Positions 35,319 through 44,164 of a DNA stretch of 64,000 bases are shown one piece after another. Where the stretch lies: NCBI RefSeq assembly GCF_042849255.1, contig NZ_AP026866.1, positions 2,108,001 through 2,172,000 on the forward strand, read 5' to 3'. A program made the position numbers and the translations under genes. How positions within the stretch are numbered: the first letter of the stretch is position 1; each line of letters begins with the position of its first letter. Below the pieces are notes generated by a model. That model did not search any database, was not told where the DNA came from, and worked only from the letters and a program-made list of their open reading frames with translations. The DNA comes from Oceaniferula spumae (GTDB taxonomy: Bacteria; Verrucomicrobiota; Verrucomicrobiia; Verrucomicrobiales; Akkermansiaceae).

Positions 35319-36399
35319 AAATAGGAGCCATTACGCTATCCCAAGTCAGATATAACTTTGAAGCCGAATGCGCATTTTTAGATTTTTGCACTATTACATC
35401 CTGCCCAGATCTTAAAATTTCATTTAAAGAATTTGCGATACTTTCGGCGGAAATATCTGCTACCCATCCAGTATCATGTTGGGTGACAAATTTACCCATA
35501 TTCGTACCAGTTGTTATTAGGACAGGTCTGCTAGCACACATTGACTCTATTATTGAAAATGGCATACCCTCCCATCTACTAGTATGGACGAATACGTGAC
35601 ATGAACTCAATATTTCTTGCTTATCGTTCCCAAAGAGCAAACCTTTTAGTGTTACCTTAGACTCAAGATTTTTCTGTTTGATCTGCAATGATAAAGCTTC
35701 GGTGTCGGTATCGGAGCCTTTCCCAACGATATCCAGTCGCCAAGGCGTAGTTTTAGGAACACTCTCCAAAGCGGTAATTAGCAGATCTAGACCTTTGTGT
35801 ACGACTGAAATCCTTCCGATAAATAGGAACCTTATGGTGCAATCGTTATCGTTAAACCGAACTGGTTCGTAGGGTTCGGTCTCGCATCCGTTCATCGCAA
35901 TGACCGTTCTAGCTTTGGCATTCAGATGCTTTACATCGGATGATTCAGTTTCCGTGAGTGTATGGACGAACAAGGCATTCCGAATCATTCTTCTTTCGAC
36001 TACAAGAAGTGCGAGTTTTTTGAAAAGCCTACTTTTGTAACGAATCTGTCCCGGCGAGTATCCCCCGTTGGGAGTGGTGATCCATGGACAACCAAGAAGT
36101 GAAAATGCAATCCAGTTTCTGAGCGTGAAAACAGAATGCAGCCATAGGAGATCGAATTTGCCACGAAGACGGAGGATCGAGAACACAAAGAAGATTGAAC
36201 TTGCTGTAATAACGCACAACGATATGCCAGATCTGGCCAATTCTTCAGTCTCCGCTTTTCCAGGGGATTCGACAGTGAGGAGTGTTACCTTGTGGCCTTC
36301 TTCGGCCAAACCAAAAATATGCCCTGCAATTGTTCTATCAACACCATTAGCGCTTTTATTCCGGTATCTACCTAATATAGCTATTTTCAATGGTTTCAT
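35290..36399 (-). CDS. Glycosyltransferase family 4 (GT4)
   Basis: A 369-residue GT-B enzyme. The start MKPLKIAILGRYRNKSANGV is typical; the acceptor domain has the loop WITTPNGGYSPGQ. The donor domain has IRFLFIGRISVVHKGLDLLI, HVFVHTSRWEGMPFSIIE and ESMCASRPVLITTGTNMG (E-x7-E-like). It probably adds one sugar of the surface repeat unit. The end overlaps the nucleotidyltransferase-like gene, suggesting a joint transcript. Composition is AT-rich, like its neighbours. Confidence 0.9.
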   Translation of the reverse strand: MKPLKIAILGRYRNKSANGVDRTIAGHIFGLAEEGHKVTLLTVESPGKAETEELARSGISLCVITASSIFFVFSILRLRGKFDLLWLHSVFTLRNWIAFSLLGCPWITTPNGGYSPGQIRYKSRLFKKLALLVVERRMIRNALFVHTLTETESSDVKHLNAKARTVIAMNGCETEPYEPVRFNDNDCTIRFLFIGRISVVHKGLDLLITALESVPKTTPWRLDIVGKGSDTDTEALSLQIKQKNLESKVTLKGLLFGNDKQEILSSCHVFVHTSRWEGMPFSIIESMCASRPVLITTGTNMGKFVTQHDTGWVADISAESIANSLNEILRSGQDVIVQKSKNAHSASKLYLTWDSVMAPIFDELRTIHD

Positions 36400-36433
36400 A
36401 ATTCAAATGATTTATAAAGACTATCTAAGTGAT

Positions 36434-37351
36434 TTAAAAGTGACCAGCTTTGCGAGGTTTACTGAGCGGTTCAAATGATTTTGGGTTTTTGAACGAGTAT
36501 TCTCGGTTTAGTCCGGATTGCTGTATTGTTCTACCAATCTGTGCTAGTCGGGGATGATTGCTAATCAGGTAATCCTTAATCGCTCTCATGTTATGTTTTT
36601 TCTTTGGAGTTATATTCAGTTTTATCTGATGGGCGGTATCATTCCACTCTTCTAGATAATCGCTCTGCTGTGGATTTCTTAGAAAGATTTTTTCCTCCGA
36701 GACCCTTTCCGCAGTTACTATTACAGAAATTTGATGCTTTGATATAAGTTTGATCCGGTCATGTTTTACTGCGGGATCATGAACCCTGTACCATCTACGC
36801 TTTGAATCGTATTCTATAGCAATCATTCTAATTATTTTGTACCCATTTTCTTTAGATAAAATACGATACAACAGTTCAGGGCTAAATTGATAAAAGCCAT
36901 GGCCAAAGAAATTATTTGCGGGGCCTGCCCAAGTTAAATAGCCTCCAACTTTCACCATCTCCATGCAGTTTTTAACTGCGACCGGTAGGTTGAAAATGTG
37001 TTCCAGCGAACCTGATTCACAGACAAAATCGAATTTCTTTTTCCATTTGTCGGGGATTGGGTCGTTTAAATCGTGGATAAGATCTGCGCTCTCGTAGTCA
37101 GAAAAGTCCATGGAATTGACAGAAAGTGCGCCCAACGATGAGAAAAGAGGTTCAGCATACGGTCGTCTTTTCGATTTCCAATCGATATTGGGCTGTGCCT
37201 CAGCGGGAATTCCAAATTCTTTTAACAAACGATCAAGTTCAGATTCGCCCATCTGCAGCGTTTGGCGCGCGATCGTTAGCACTGATTTTCCGCGAATTGT
37301 CTTTTTTGAATCCGCCAAGAGATAGCGTGTGGTTTCATTGTCTAAGCCCAT
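36434..37351 (-). CDS. Class I SAM-dependent methyltransferase-like protein
   Basis: A 305-residue protein. The middle resembles a Rossmann methyltransferase: KFDFVCESGSLEHIFNLPVA, where a Glu/His-containing block follows strand 4, then MEMVKVGGYLTWAGPANN, typical of methyltransferase strand 5. The classical GxGxG loop is not clear, so substrate and activity are uncertain. The N-terminal region (LTIARQTLQMGESELDRLLK) is unlike standard enzymes. It would methylate a sugar or cap a chain. It is the most upstream gene of its AT-rich block; an 817-bp gene-free stretch lies upstream. Confidence 0.7.
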   Translation of the reverse strand: MGLDNETTRYLLADSKKTIRGKSVLTIARQTLQMGESELDRLLKEFGIPAEAQPNIDWKSKRRPYAEPLFSSLGALSVNSMDFSDYESADLIHDLNDPIPDKWKKKFDFVCESGSLEHIFNLPVAVKNCMEMVKVGGYLTWAGPANNFFGHGFYQFSPELLYRILSKENGYKIIRMIAIEYDSKRRWYRVHDPAVKHDRIKLISKHQISVIVTAERVSEEKIFLRNPQQSDYLEEWNDTAHQIKLNITPKKKHNMRAIKDYLISNHPRLAQIGRTIQQSGLNREYSFKNPKSFEPLSKPRKAGHF

Positions 37352-38168
37352 AATTATTTGAGTTATTGAAATTCATTGGATAAAATTACTGTTTAAAACG
37401 GATTATCCGGTTAACTTGATGAATATTTATTTTGAAAGTGCACACTTTGTTGATTGTTATTTTATTATTCAACTGAAGGTGCTTCTTCCCATCCTGAAAA
37501 TGTTCGTAGCAAAATTCCCTTTAACATAAAAAACCACATTATTAAGAAATAAGATTTTTTTGAAAGTGACATATGTTTTAGGCTATTTATTTCAATGAAT
37601 TTAAAACAGTTCGGTGTATATGAGAATTAATTTTTGTGTCGTTTAAGGGTCCCGAGGTCTACGAATTCAATAGTGAAAAATATGCATAAATGTCTGCCAG
37701 CATTCAAACGGCAGAAAGGAGACTCTATGCTAAAATTTTCAAGTTAAGCGATACTATAGCCACTCACTATGTGATATACCTTCGTCTGTAAATAGAATGT
37801 TTCGTTGACCGGCGACTCTAATTTGAGGTCTCGGCTAGTTTCAGTATTTATCTTTCTCGGAGCATCCGCTATAATTCTCTCGCGACAAGAACGGATCACT
37901 TTACAGCATCTTGGCATTCAGGTGCTAAACAGTGTCGGCGAATAGAGGAGCATCTGACTGAGTCCTCATATTTGGCTCTTTCGATTACTGGAACGATTAT
38001 CGTGATCTTATCGATTCATTAATGATTAGTGGCTCAATAGACATCCTGGGAACGTTGCAGAATATCTTTCCTCCCCTCATTTTGCCTTTTTTGCCGTGAC
38101 GATTAAAAGCTTTCATTTGTAACGTGTGTTTCCGTCGGCGAAATCAAAATGCTGTCTCCTAAGCTGGA
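37352..38168. other. 817-bp AT-rich stretch without a convincing gene
   Basis: This is the longest gene-free interval in the window. It is notably AT-rich and separates the AT-rich block (31.5-37.4 kb) from GC-richer genes beyond. I see three weak items. CGGATTATCCG (37399-37409) is an 11-bp palindrome about 50 bases before the methyltransferase start. AAGGAG followed by ATG at 37727 opens a six-codon plus-strand frame. A 46-codon plus-strand frame without a start (37962-38099, GSFDYWNDYRDLIDSLM) could be a gene remnant. It most likely holds the promoter for the 36434-37351 gene plus decayed sequence. Confidence 0.6.
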
Positions 38169-39014
38169 TTATTTGGTTGTGGGATCTGTCTGATACAAAG
38201 CACTCAGGGTATCTTTATCCAAGGCGACCTCGCCGTTAACCAAACGCAACCATGGAAGAAGATCCTCGGGAAGCTTTGGCTTCTCCACCCAGAAGGCAAT
38301 ATTGTTTGCCAGCGAAGGCAGCAGACTCCCCACAAGCTCGAAAAGCGGTGCCCCCAGTTTGGCGGGTATGCGGATTAGAGGATTGCTCACGGATAGTAGG
38401 CGATCGGGAAAACGGGTGGAATACCAGAAACGGCAGCGGTGATCTGCGATCGGGTTGAACGTGTTCGCCGTCTGGCGGATGTCGTCGGCGCGGAATCGAT
38501 AGACGAAGTTGGGAATATCTGTGTTCTCCACCCCACCCCATTTCAGATCGTTGAAAAATACCGCAGCATGCTCCCATTTTTGTCCGAAACCCAGATTCGC
38601 ACCTAACTTCGTGAAGAGGTTCATATTAGGCTCGAAACCGATCACCCCCTTACGGGCGATTCGATACATTTCCGTAATGCCACGCAGCGGACAACGCAGA
38701 TGGTGCAAACCCGAATGCACCAGAACAAGGTCATAGCTGGCATCCTCCACACCGATGTTCTCTGCATTTTCAAAACGCCAGCCATAGGGGTGATAGCAGG
38801 CTCCATCGTCCACAAGCATCCTCTCGTCCAGATTGCTGATTGTGACGTTGGTAAATCCGGCCGCCCGAAGGTTGTCAAAGTCGGTCTTGCCGCCGCAGAT
38901 GACGAGCATTGAATCATCTGTGGTGATCTTGCCCGCCTCGAGCAGGTCTTTGAGAGCTTTCTGGAAAAATGGATCGCTGGGGTGCATGGGAATAGAAGAG
39001 GTAAACGGGCGCAT
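38169..39014 (-). CDS. Class I SAM-dependent methyltransferase
   Basis: About 281 residues from the ATG at 39014; the ATG at 38987 is equally possible, and longer starts would run into the upstream glycosyltransferase gene. The SAM fold appears as MLVICGGKTDFDNLRAAGF, with ISNLDERM as the acidic strand 2. YDLVLVHSGLHHLRCPLRGI follows, and EMYRIARKGVIGFEPN matches the strand 5 region. This pattern (SGLHHL) is typical of sugar and lipid methyltransferases in polysaccharide loci. The substrate is unknown. It follows the GT2 gene by about 40 bases and is probably the last gene of the second block. Confidence 0.85.
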   Translation of the reverse strand: MRPFTSSIPMHPSDPFFQKALKDLLEAGKITTDDSMLVICGGKTDFDNLRAAGFTNVTISNLDERMLVDDGACYHPYGWRFENAENIGVEDASYDLVLVHSGLHHLRCPLRGITEMYRIARKGVIGFEPNMNLFTKLGANLGFGQKWEHAAVFFNDLKWGGVENTDIPNFVYRFRADDIRQTANTFNPIADHRCRFWYSTRFPDRLLSVSNPLIRIPAKLGAPLFELVGSLLPSLANNIAFWVEKPKLPEDLLPWLRLVNGEVALDKDTLSALYQTDPTTK

Positions 39015-39054
39015 CGAAAACGGTACGGAACAGGCGCAACATCGTGCCTTGGTT

Positions 39055-40050
39055 TCAATCGGACAGTTTCTCTCGGGATGAGGAAGTCTTTTTAATAGGT
39101 GGCGGATACACGGCTTCGGCCGCTTGATCGGACTTCGGAAGCCGGGAAGCAAGGTTCCTCAGCCGGGATGCCGCTTCGCGTAAAAGCGGGATTTGACCAA
39201 GCTTGAGCGCCATCCGTTGCCTGCCTGAAAGATAGGGGCTGGCAAGAGCAAGTTTCTCGCGGAAGCTACCTTCCTGATCAGTACCTGTCACATGGCTTCC
39301 GAACCAGTGGAGGGTTTTGAAAAGACGCCATCGGTAAGCATGGGGACGGTAACTTTGGGTGAGGTGGTGCAAGTAGCAGTCTATTGTTTCCCGCCACATT
39401 CTGACACGATCCGTGGAGAGGGCATCCGGGTGTTCCCGGTAAGACAGCACTTCACGATCAACGACCAAACCCTTGCGCCCCTCCCGCCCTAGCGTGAGCA
39501 ACAAATCAAGGTCACAGACCAGTCCGGCTGAGGGACGGAACCTAGCAAGACCTCTCCGGAAAAGGATAGCGTTGATGTTGATCGCCGGGGTGTGGCTGAT
39601 GACAAAACTTTCGAGCTCCGTGATATCTCCGGCAGGCATCGACCGAAGTGCGACTCCAAACGGGCGGTTTCCCGCCTCATCAAGATGCCTGGGCCGTCCA
39701 AGCACGAGATCCAACTCCGGATTCTGGTGAAAGGGAGCGGCCAAAACCGAAAGGGCTCCAGGCAACAGGCAGTCGTCCGCCGAGAGCATCAAAACCAAAT
39801 CACCATTCGCCAGAGCGGCGGTCCTGTCCCAGTTTTCGGCCATGCCTACATGGTCATCAAGAGCAATCACATTGAGACGTGGGTCTTCCACACCTGCAAG
39901 CGTACCAAGAGTCCCGTCGTTAGATTGATTGTCCACGACGAGAACCTCCAAAGGGCTGTATTCTTGAGCCAGAGCACTGCGGACAGCGTCAAAAAGGAAG
40001 CGCGCCCCGTTGTATACAGGGATGCAGATTGTTATGACTTTATCTGGCAT
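39055..40050 (-). CDS. Glycosyltransferase family 2 (GT2)
   Basis: A 331-residue GT-A enzyme. It begins ITICIPVYNGARFLFDAVRS, followed by LEVLVVDNQSNDGTLGTL and LVLMLSADDCLLPGAL, where the Asp pair is the DxD-type metal and nucleotide site. The C-terminal 100 residues are basic and helical. It transfers a sugar from an NDP donor with inversion to the growing repeat unit on the cytoplasmic side. It stands just after the polymerase gene; 53 bases between them include a tRNA fragment. Confidence 0.92.
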   Translation of the reverse strand: MPDKVITICIPVYNGARFLFDAVRSALAQEYSPLEVLVVDNQSNDGTLGTLAGVEDPRLNVIALDDHVGMAENWDRTAALANGDLVLMLSADDCLLPGALSVLAAPFHQNPELDLVLGRPRHLDEAGNRPFGVALRSMPAGDITELESFVISHTPAININAILFRRGLARFRPSAGLVCDLDLLLTLGREGRKGLVVDREVLSYREHPDALSTDRVRMWRETIDCYLHHLTQSYRPHAYRWRLFKTLHWFGSHVTGTDQEGSFREKLALASPYLSGRQRMALKLGQIPLLREAASRLRNLASRLPKSDQAAEAVYPPPIKKTSSSREKLSD

Positions 40051-40089
40051 GGGAACGGATCAGCCTTGATAGATAAGGAAAAGCAATAA

Positions 40090-40106
40090 GCTCTACCGCT
40101 GAGCTA
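40090..40106 (-). other. tRNA D-arm fragment at the end of the polymerase gene
   Basis: The minus strand reads TAGCTCAGCGGTAGAGC, a perfect tRNA position 8-25 segment with paired GCTC/GAGC D-stem and the conserved AGCGGTA loop. No matching acceptor, anticodon or T-arm lies beside it, so it is not a working tRNA. The TAG stop codon of the polymerase gene is its first three bases. A remnant of recombination at a tRNA gene is the likely origin. Confidence 0.6.
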
Positions 40107-41675
40107 CGATGAGAGCCTGTCGGCTGCAGATGATGTCAAAGCAGTCTCTTCCGATGGCAAGGGTGTTGAGACCCGATTTTTCAGCGCCACCAGATGACCA
40201 CGGGCAAGGCCAATGATCAGAGGGACCACAATGGGCATATATGTGCCCCCAAGAGCTTGGTATATGAACATGATGGGAAGGTAAATTGCCATCGCATCAA
40301 TTAACCACCTGACAATGCCGTCGTTATCCGAAAGAGCTTTTCTCAAACGCCAAATGAATCGTATAACCATGAGATATGCGGTGACATAGAGGACACAGCC
40401 CACGATTCCGTATTGCAATAGGAGATCAGTGATCATGTTGTGAGTACGACCACTTTTCATGGCGTTTATCACAAAGCCCTCGTGTCCGAGGGTGCTTTTC
40501 ACATAAAATGCCTCCTCCCATGTGATGTGATACACGGATCTGCCGAAGAAAAACACTCGGTTGTCTTTTTTCCACTGCACAACGGCTTCCTCGATGGCCG
40601 CGTTTCTCACGCTCTGCGAATCGCCAATGGTGTCATAGGCGCTCCCTTTATCGATCATCACCAATTGGACTGAGCGCGCCACATAGAAGGGCGCCTTCGT
40701 GTTGATCAAATCAGAAAATATGTTCACGGCGGCAACCAGCAATACCATAGCCATTCCCATCAGGGCGACCAGTCCTACCTGCCTCCTCATCAGCGCTCCC
40801 AACATAACCAGCAAGATACATAAGGGGAGCGATGCTCGGCCGCCTGAGAACGCAGCACCAACGATGCAGAGGAAGAACCCGGAAATCACCAAAAACTTCA
40901 TTCTGAACGAGTTCGAGCTCCACCATCCTTTTCCGGTCATGATCATGAACAAAATCAAACAGACGAGCGGGGAAATGTTCCTGAGCGTGTAGACTCCAGG
41001 ATACATGTTGATGATCGGTACACCCACAGCTCCGAAACCCACCCCATCATCGCTTAGTCCGTCAGCTGCTTGGAAGCCCATAAGGAACAGCGCACCCCGC
41101 ACGGCGACGTTTCCGGCTATGCAGAGAACCATGATGACGATGAACCTATTGCTCCAGTTTGGCTTGAGATTGAAACCGTAAGGGCCAACCAGGAGCCAGA
41201 AAAAACAGAACATGGACGCATAACACTCAAAATATGCCTTTGTACTCGTCTTCACAGAGTAGTCCGTAGGGGAATATGGAAATGCGTAGTAGACTATAAA
41301 ATGAATGAGCCCATAGAAAAAGAGCACACCTGTTACTATGGCAGCAGACGTCGAGCCGGCCTTCCTGAATTCGGGCACCTGAGGCATTGCCCCGCGTGAG
41401 ATGATGAACATCAGGGACGCCAAAGCAAGCATCATCACGAACAAGTGCTCCGCATTAAACTCGAACGAGTGATAAAACACGACGCCCGAGAAGATCAGCA
41501 GGGCAGTCAACCACCAGACGTTCCTCCAGCCGTTGATCAAGAAGTAAAGGACAATCCCGACGACAGCGTAGATCCCGAGTTGTTCGTAGTCCGCGAATCC
41601 GATATCGACGGCAAGGACAATGCCGAAAATTAAGGCTATAAGAAAGACGAAGATTAAGTTGATCTTATTTTGCAT
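40104..41675 (-). CDS. O-antigen polymerase/ligase-like membrane protein (Wzy)
   Basis: A 523-residue protein with around 11-12 hydrophobic segments. The conserved Wzy_C region holds VFFFGRSVYHITWEEAFY and the loop SGRTHNMITDLLLQYGIVGC, which matches the H-N-x-x-L-x-x-x-x-G-x-x-G pattern of O-antigen polymerases and ligases. It would polymerise the lipid-linked repeat unit on the periplasmic side. Unlike the first polymerase (19735-22008) it has no TPR tail. Two polymerases in one window imply two glycans or a ligase and a polymerase. It follows a phosphotransferase-like gene and a flippase gene. Confidence 0.85.
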   Translation of the reverse strand: MQNKINLIFVFLIALIFGIVLAVDIGFADYEQLGIYAVVGIVLYFLINGWRNVWWLTALLIFSGVVFYHSFEFNAEHLFVMMLALASLMFIISRGAMPQVPEFRKAGSTSAAIVTGVLFFYGLIHFIVYYAFPYSPTDYSVKTSTKAYFECYASMFCFFWLLVGPYGFNLKPNWSNRFIVIMVLCIAGNVAVRGALFLMGFQAADGLSDDGVGFGAVGVPIINMYPGVYTLRNISPLVCLILFMIMTGKGWWSSNSFRMKFLVISGFFLCIVGAAFSGGRASLPLCILLVMLGALMRRQVGLVALMGMAMVLLVAAVNIFSDLINTKAPFYVARSVQLVMIDKGSAYDTIGDSQSVRNAAIEEAVVQWKKDNRVFFFGRSVYHITWEEAFYVKSTLGHEGFVINAMKSGRTHNMITDLLLQYGIVGCVLYVTAYLMVIRFIWRLRKALSDNDGIVRWLIDAMAIYLPIMFIYQALGGTYMPIVVPLIIGLARGHLVALKNRVSTPLPSEETALTSSAADRLSS

Positions 41676-41718
41676 AGGAATGCGGCAGGTTATTCGGAAT
41701 CGGCGGAATTAAAACCGT

Positions 41719-42834
41719 TTACCGGTGAAGTAGAGAATGGAAGTTGTGAAGAAAGCGAAAATTGCGCGGATCGTCACCATTGTCGATGGCGCTCATCGAG
41801 TAGAATGCAAATCTTTTGGCGAGATAGACGCGTGTCCACTGCGGATCGAAGCCAGGGAATGCGTCGTGCTGGTTTAATCCCATACGGTGAATCCCCCGCT
41901 TGAGATGGCTTTGCAGCGATTGCTCCGTTGGTACCTTGGCCTGAGTAAGGAGGGGGAAAAGGGAGTAATGTAAAAAATCCTGCCATGGTAGATCTAGGCC
42001 GGCCCATTCCCAGTCGAAGACGAAGCGACCATGAAGATTCCATGGGATAAAATCTCCGTGGCTTAGGTGGTGCGGAAGGGGGCGAGATCTGAATACTTTC
42101 GCAATGGATTCGTTTTCACATTTCAGTGAGTCCGCCCATTCAGAGTTTCCCTGCTTTGCGAGCGCTACGTGTGCACTTTGAATGATCGCTGCTGCCGGGG
42201 AAAGCTCCCATGGGATTTCCTGCCGGGAAAGTCCGGCGAGTTGGAGTAAAATATCACGTACGGATTGTTCAGGATCATTTCCATGACTTTCCGGAGCGGT
42301 TGATTGGAGGGAAATTTGCTGATCGTGTTTCAGGACCTTCGGGAAAAAGGTTTCATTGGGAAGTCGCTCTCCCAGCTCGACCAATGTGTTGACCTCATTG
42401 GCGATTGATTGCGTTGCCCGTGTTGTTCTGGGGATTTTCGCGTATCCCAAGATTTTCCCGGATTCGCTCTGGCACTGAATGGTGTCTTTCGCAAAAACGC
42501 TGGGTGTCCCCAAGTAAACGGCCTTGTGGACAGTTGGTGCCGATGTCGCATCGCGCAGCCAGTCGTCGATACGCGAATTGGAACCGGGTGCTGCTACGTC
42601 TGTTTTTGTTCGGATTGTTTTTTTGAATCGGAGCGCGGCTGAGAAGGCGAGTCTCTGCAGCCGACCGTTTACCAGACGGCTTGCGTTTGCCCAAGAGACC
42701 GGATTAGTGGGTATGAGGAAACGGGCGCTGCCACGACGAGAAAGAAGCCACCAGCCTTCCGATGATGAGCAAACATCGTACTCGGCGCCAAGCCATGACA
42801 GAACTTTTCGGGCTTCGGGATAATCGATCGGCAT
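41719..42834 (-). CDS. APH/choline-kinase-fold phosphotransferase-like protein
   Basis: A 371-residue protein. The C-terminal half has LSHGDFIPWNLHGRFVFDWE, which is the Brenner catalytic loop (HGDFxPWN) with the metal-binding DWE of the aminoglycoside phosphotransferase/choline kinase fold. The N-terminal lobe with TRATQSIANEVNTLVEL fits an ATP-binding lobe with a helix-C Glu. In polysaccharide loci such kinases phosphorylate sugars or add phosphocholine-type groups. There is no cytidylyltransferase for choline beside it. It is flanked by the flippase and polymerase genes, so a role in repeat-unit decoration is inferred. Confidence 0.8.
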   Translation of the reverse strand: MPIDYPEARKVLSWLGAEYDVCSSSEGWWLLSRRGSARFLIPTNPVSWANASRLVNGRLQRLAFSAALRFKKTIRTKTDVAAPGSNSRIDDWLRDATSAPTVHKAVYLGTPSVFAKDTIQCQSESGKILGYAKIPRTTRATQSIANEVNTLVELGERLPNETFFPKVLKHDQQISLQSTAPESHGNDPEQSVRDILLQLAGLSRQEIPWELSPAAAIIQSAHVALAKQGNSEWADSLKCENESIAKVFRSRPLPHHLSHGDFIPWNLHGRFVFDWEWAGLDLPWQDFLHYSLFPLLTQAKVPTEQSLQSHLKRGIHRMGLNQHDAFPGFDPQWTRVYLAKRFAFYSMSAIDNGDDPRNFRFLHNFHSLLHR

Positions 42835-42849
42835 CTGGTGACCTGGTGT

Positions 42850-44121
42850 TTAAGGATTAACAGGTTGCGCCAATCCGTCGGGGCGCATGGTTTTTCGGAA
42901 AACCAGAACCATGATGACTGCCGATCCAGCCGTTGAAATGACGCCACCGGCGGCGGCTCCAGTCAAACCGTAGACTGCCATCAGGGGAATTCCCGCAAGA
43001 AGCGAGAGCAGAGAGGAGCATAGGTAGCCCTTGAAAGCTTCTTTGGGTTTTTCCATGGCTCGGAGTCCGGTCGCCAGCACAAGGACACCGGCACCAAGTA
43101 TGGTTTGGATCCCCAGCAGAAGGAGAACGTGGGTGGGAAGCGGTATGGCATCGTCATAAAGAAGTCCGGCGAGCAGTGAGCCGGCGATTGCGAGTAGTGC
43201 CGTCCAGAGCGCGGGGGCGATCATGAACGCAAGCGCAAGTTTCGTCACCTTGCTCTGGAAGACGGGCAGTTCTCGGGAACGGACTAGAAAAGGAAGAAGC
43301 AGAGGTCCTGCCGCAGCGAGAACTTGTTGAACGGGAAGAACGAGGTTGAAGGCCGCTCTGTATTCACCGGAAGCTTCCACCCCACCCCAGACGGGAAGAA
43401 TGAGCATCGCGAGATTTCCCGGAATCCATCCAACAATGCCGGTGAGTAGAGCCCATTTGCCGTAAGTCCAGTGTTCGCTCCTTATTTCGCGTGAGGACGT
43501 GGTGGTAGCTGAAGTGAGTTTCTCCGGTTTAGAAAGTTTGAACTGTATCCACGCACCGGAGAGAGCGGCGCAGGCGCCCATTGCCATAAGGGCGGTGAGT
43601 ACTGTGAGAGAACCTGATATCCGTAGAATGGAGGTGGATCCGAGAAGTAATATTAGGTAAATCGCCCCGCTTTCCGCTGCAATACGGGGCAACCCTGCAG
43701 GGTAACACGCCCGCCTCAAGAGCCATGGATAGAGTAATGGGCCTGTAAGAAATGCCAGTAGTAAAATGGGTTCCCTAGATGGAGTCCCCCAATAGAAAAA
43801 GGAAGATAGTAATGCGATGGCAGCGCTACCAAGCCAAGCCGCCGTCCAGTGGATTTTGAGAAGATTGCGTAAATACCCCAGAGTCCCGTCTTTGAACCGG
43901 CCCGAACAGAAAACCATCATTGGTTCCGTCAGCAGACTCGTGTGAATGATCGCTACAAAAAGAAATACCGTGAAAGCAATACCAAAAGCTCCATAGGCCT
44001 CTACGCCCAGCCATCGGGCCAGCATGATGTTCAGCGCGAAATTGGATGCTGCGAAAAAGCCCTGATCCAATATGGCCCAGAATGACTGGTTGATCCATTT
44101 CCGGGGAAGTCTGATGGCCAT
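42850..44121 (-). CDS. Oligosaccharide flippase (MATE/MOP-type, Wzx-like)
   Basis: A 423-residue membrane protein with about 12 predicted helices and a basic N-terminus (IRLPRKWINQSFWAILDQGF, then FAASNFALNIMLARWLG). This opening is typical of the polysaccharide transporter family that flips undecaprenyl-linked repeat units to the periplasm. No cytosolic catalytic domain is visible. It is placed next to the polymerase gene with one kinase-like gene between them, a usual Wzx/Wzy-dependent arrangement. Confidence 0.88.
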   Translation of the reverse strand: MAIRLPRKWINQSFWAILDQGFFAASNFALNIMLARWLGVEAYGAFGIAFTVFLFVAIIHTSLLTEPMMVFCSGRFKDGTLGYLRNLLKIHWTAAWLGSAAIALLSSFFYWGTPSREPILLLAFLTGPLLYPWLLRRACYPAGLPRIAAESGAIYLILLLGSTSILRISGSLTVLTALMAMGACAALSGAWIQFKLSKPEKLTSATTTSSREIRSEHWTYGKWALLTGIVGWIPGNLAMLILPVWGGVEASGEYRAAFNLVLPVQQVLAAAGPLLLPFLVRSRELPVFQSKVTKLALAFMIAPALWTALLAIAGSLLAGLLYDDAIPLPTHVLLLLGIQTILGAGVLVLATGLRAMEKPKEAFKGYLCSSLLSLLAGIPLMAVYGLTGAAAGGVISTAGSAVIMVLVFRKTMRPDGLAQPVNP

Positions 44122-44164
44122 CGGCTGATGCTGTGGGTGCGCCGGTGCGGGCGGAGAGATGTGT

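Noticed and set aside
37727..37747. Six-codon plus-strand frame behind AAGGAG as a leader peptide
   Set aside because: No plus-strand gene follows for it to regulate; kept only as a note in the gap description.
40090..40106. Complete tRNA gene
   Set aside because: Only the D-arm is present; no paired acceptor, anticodon or T-arm could be found on either side.
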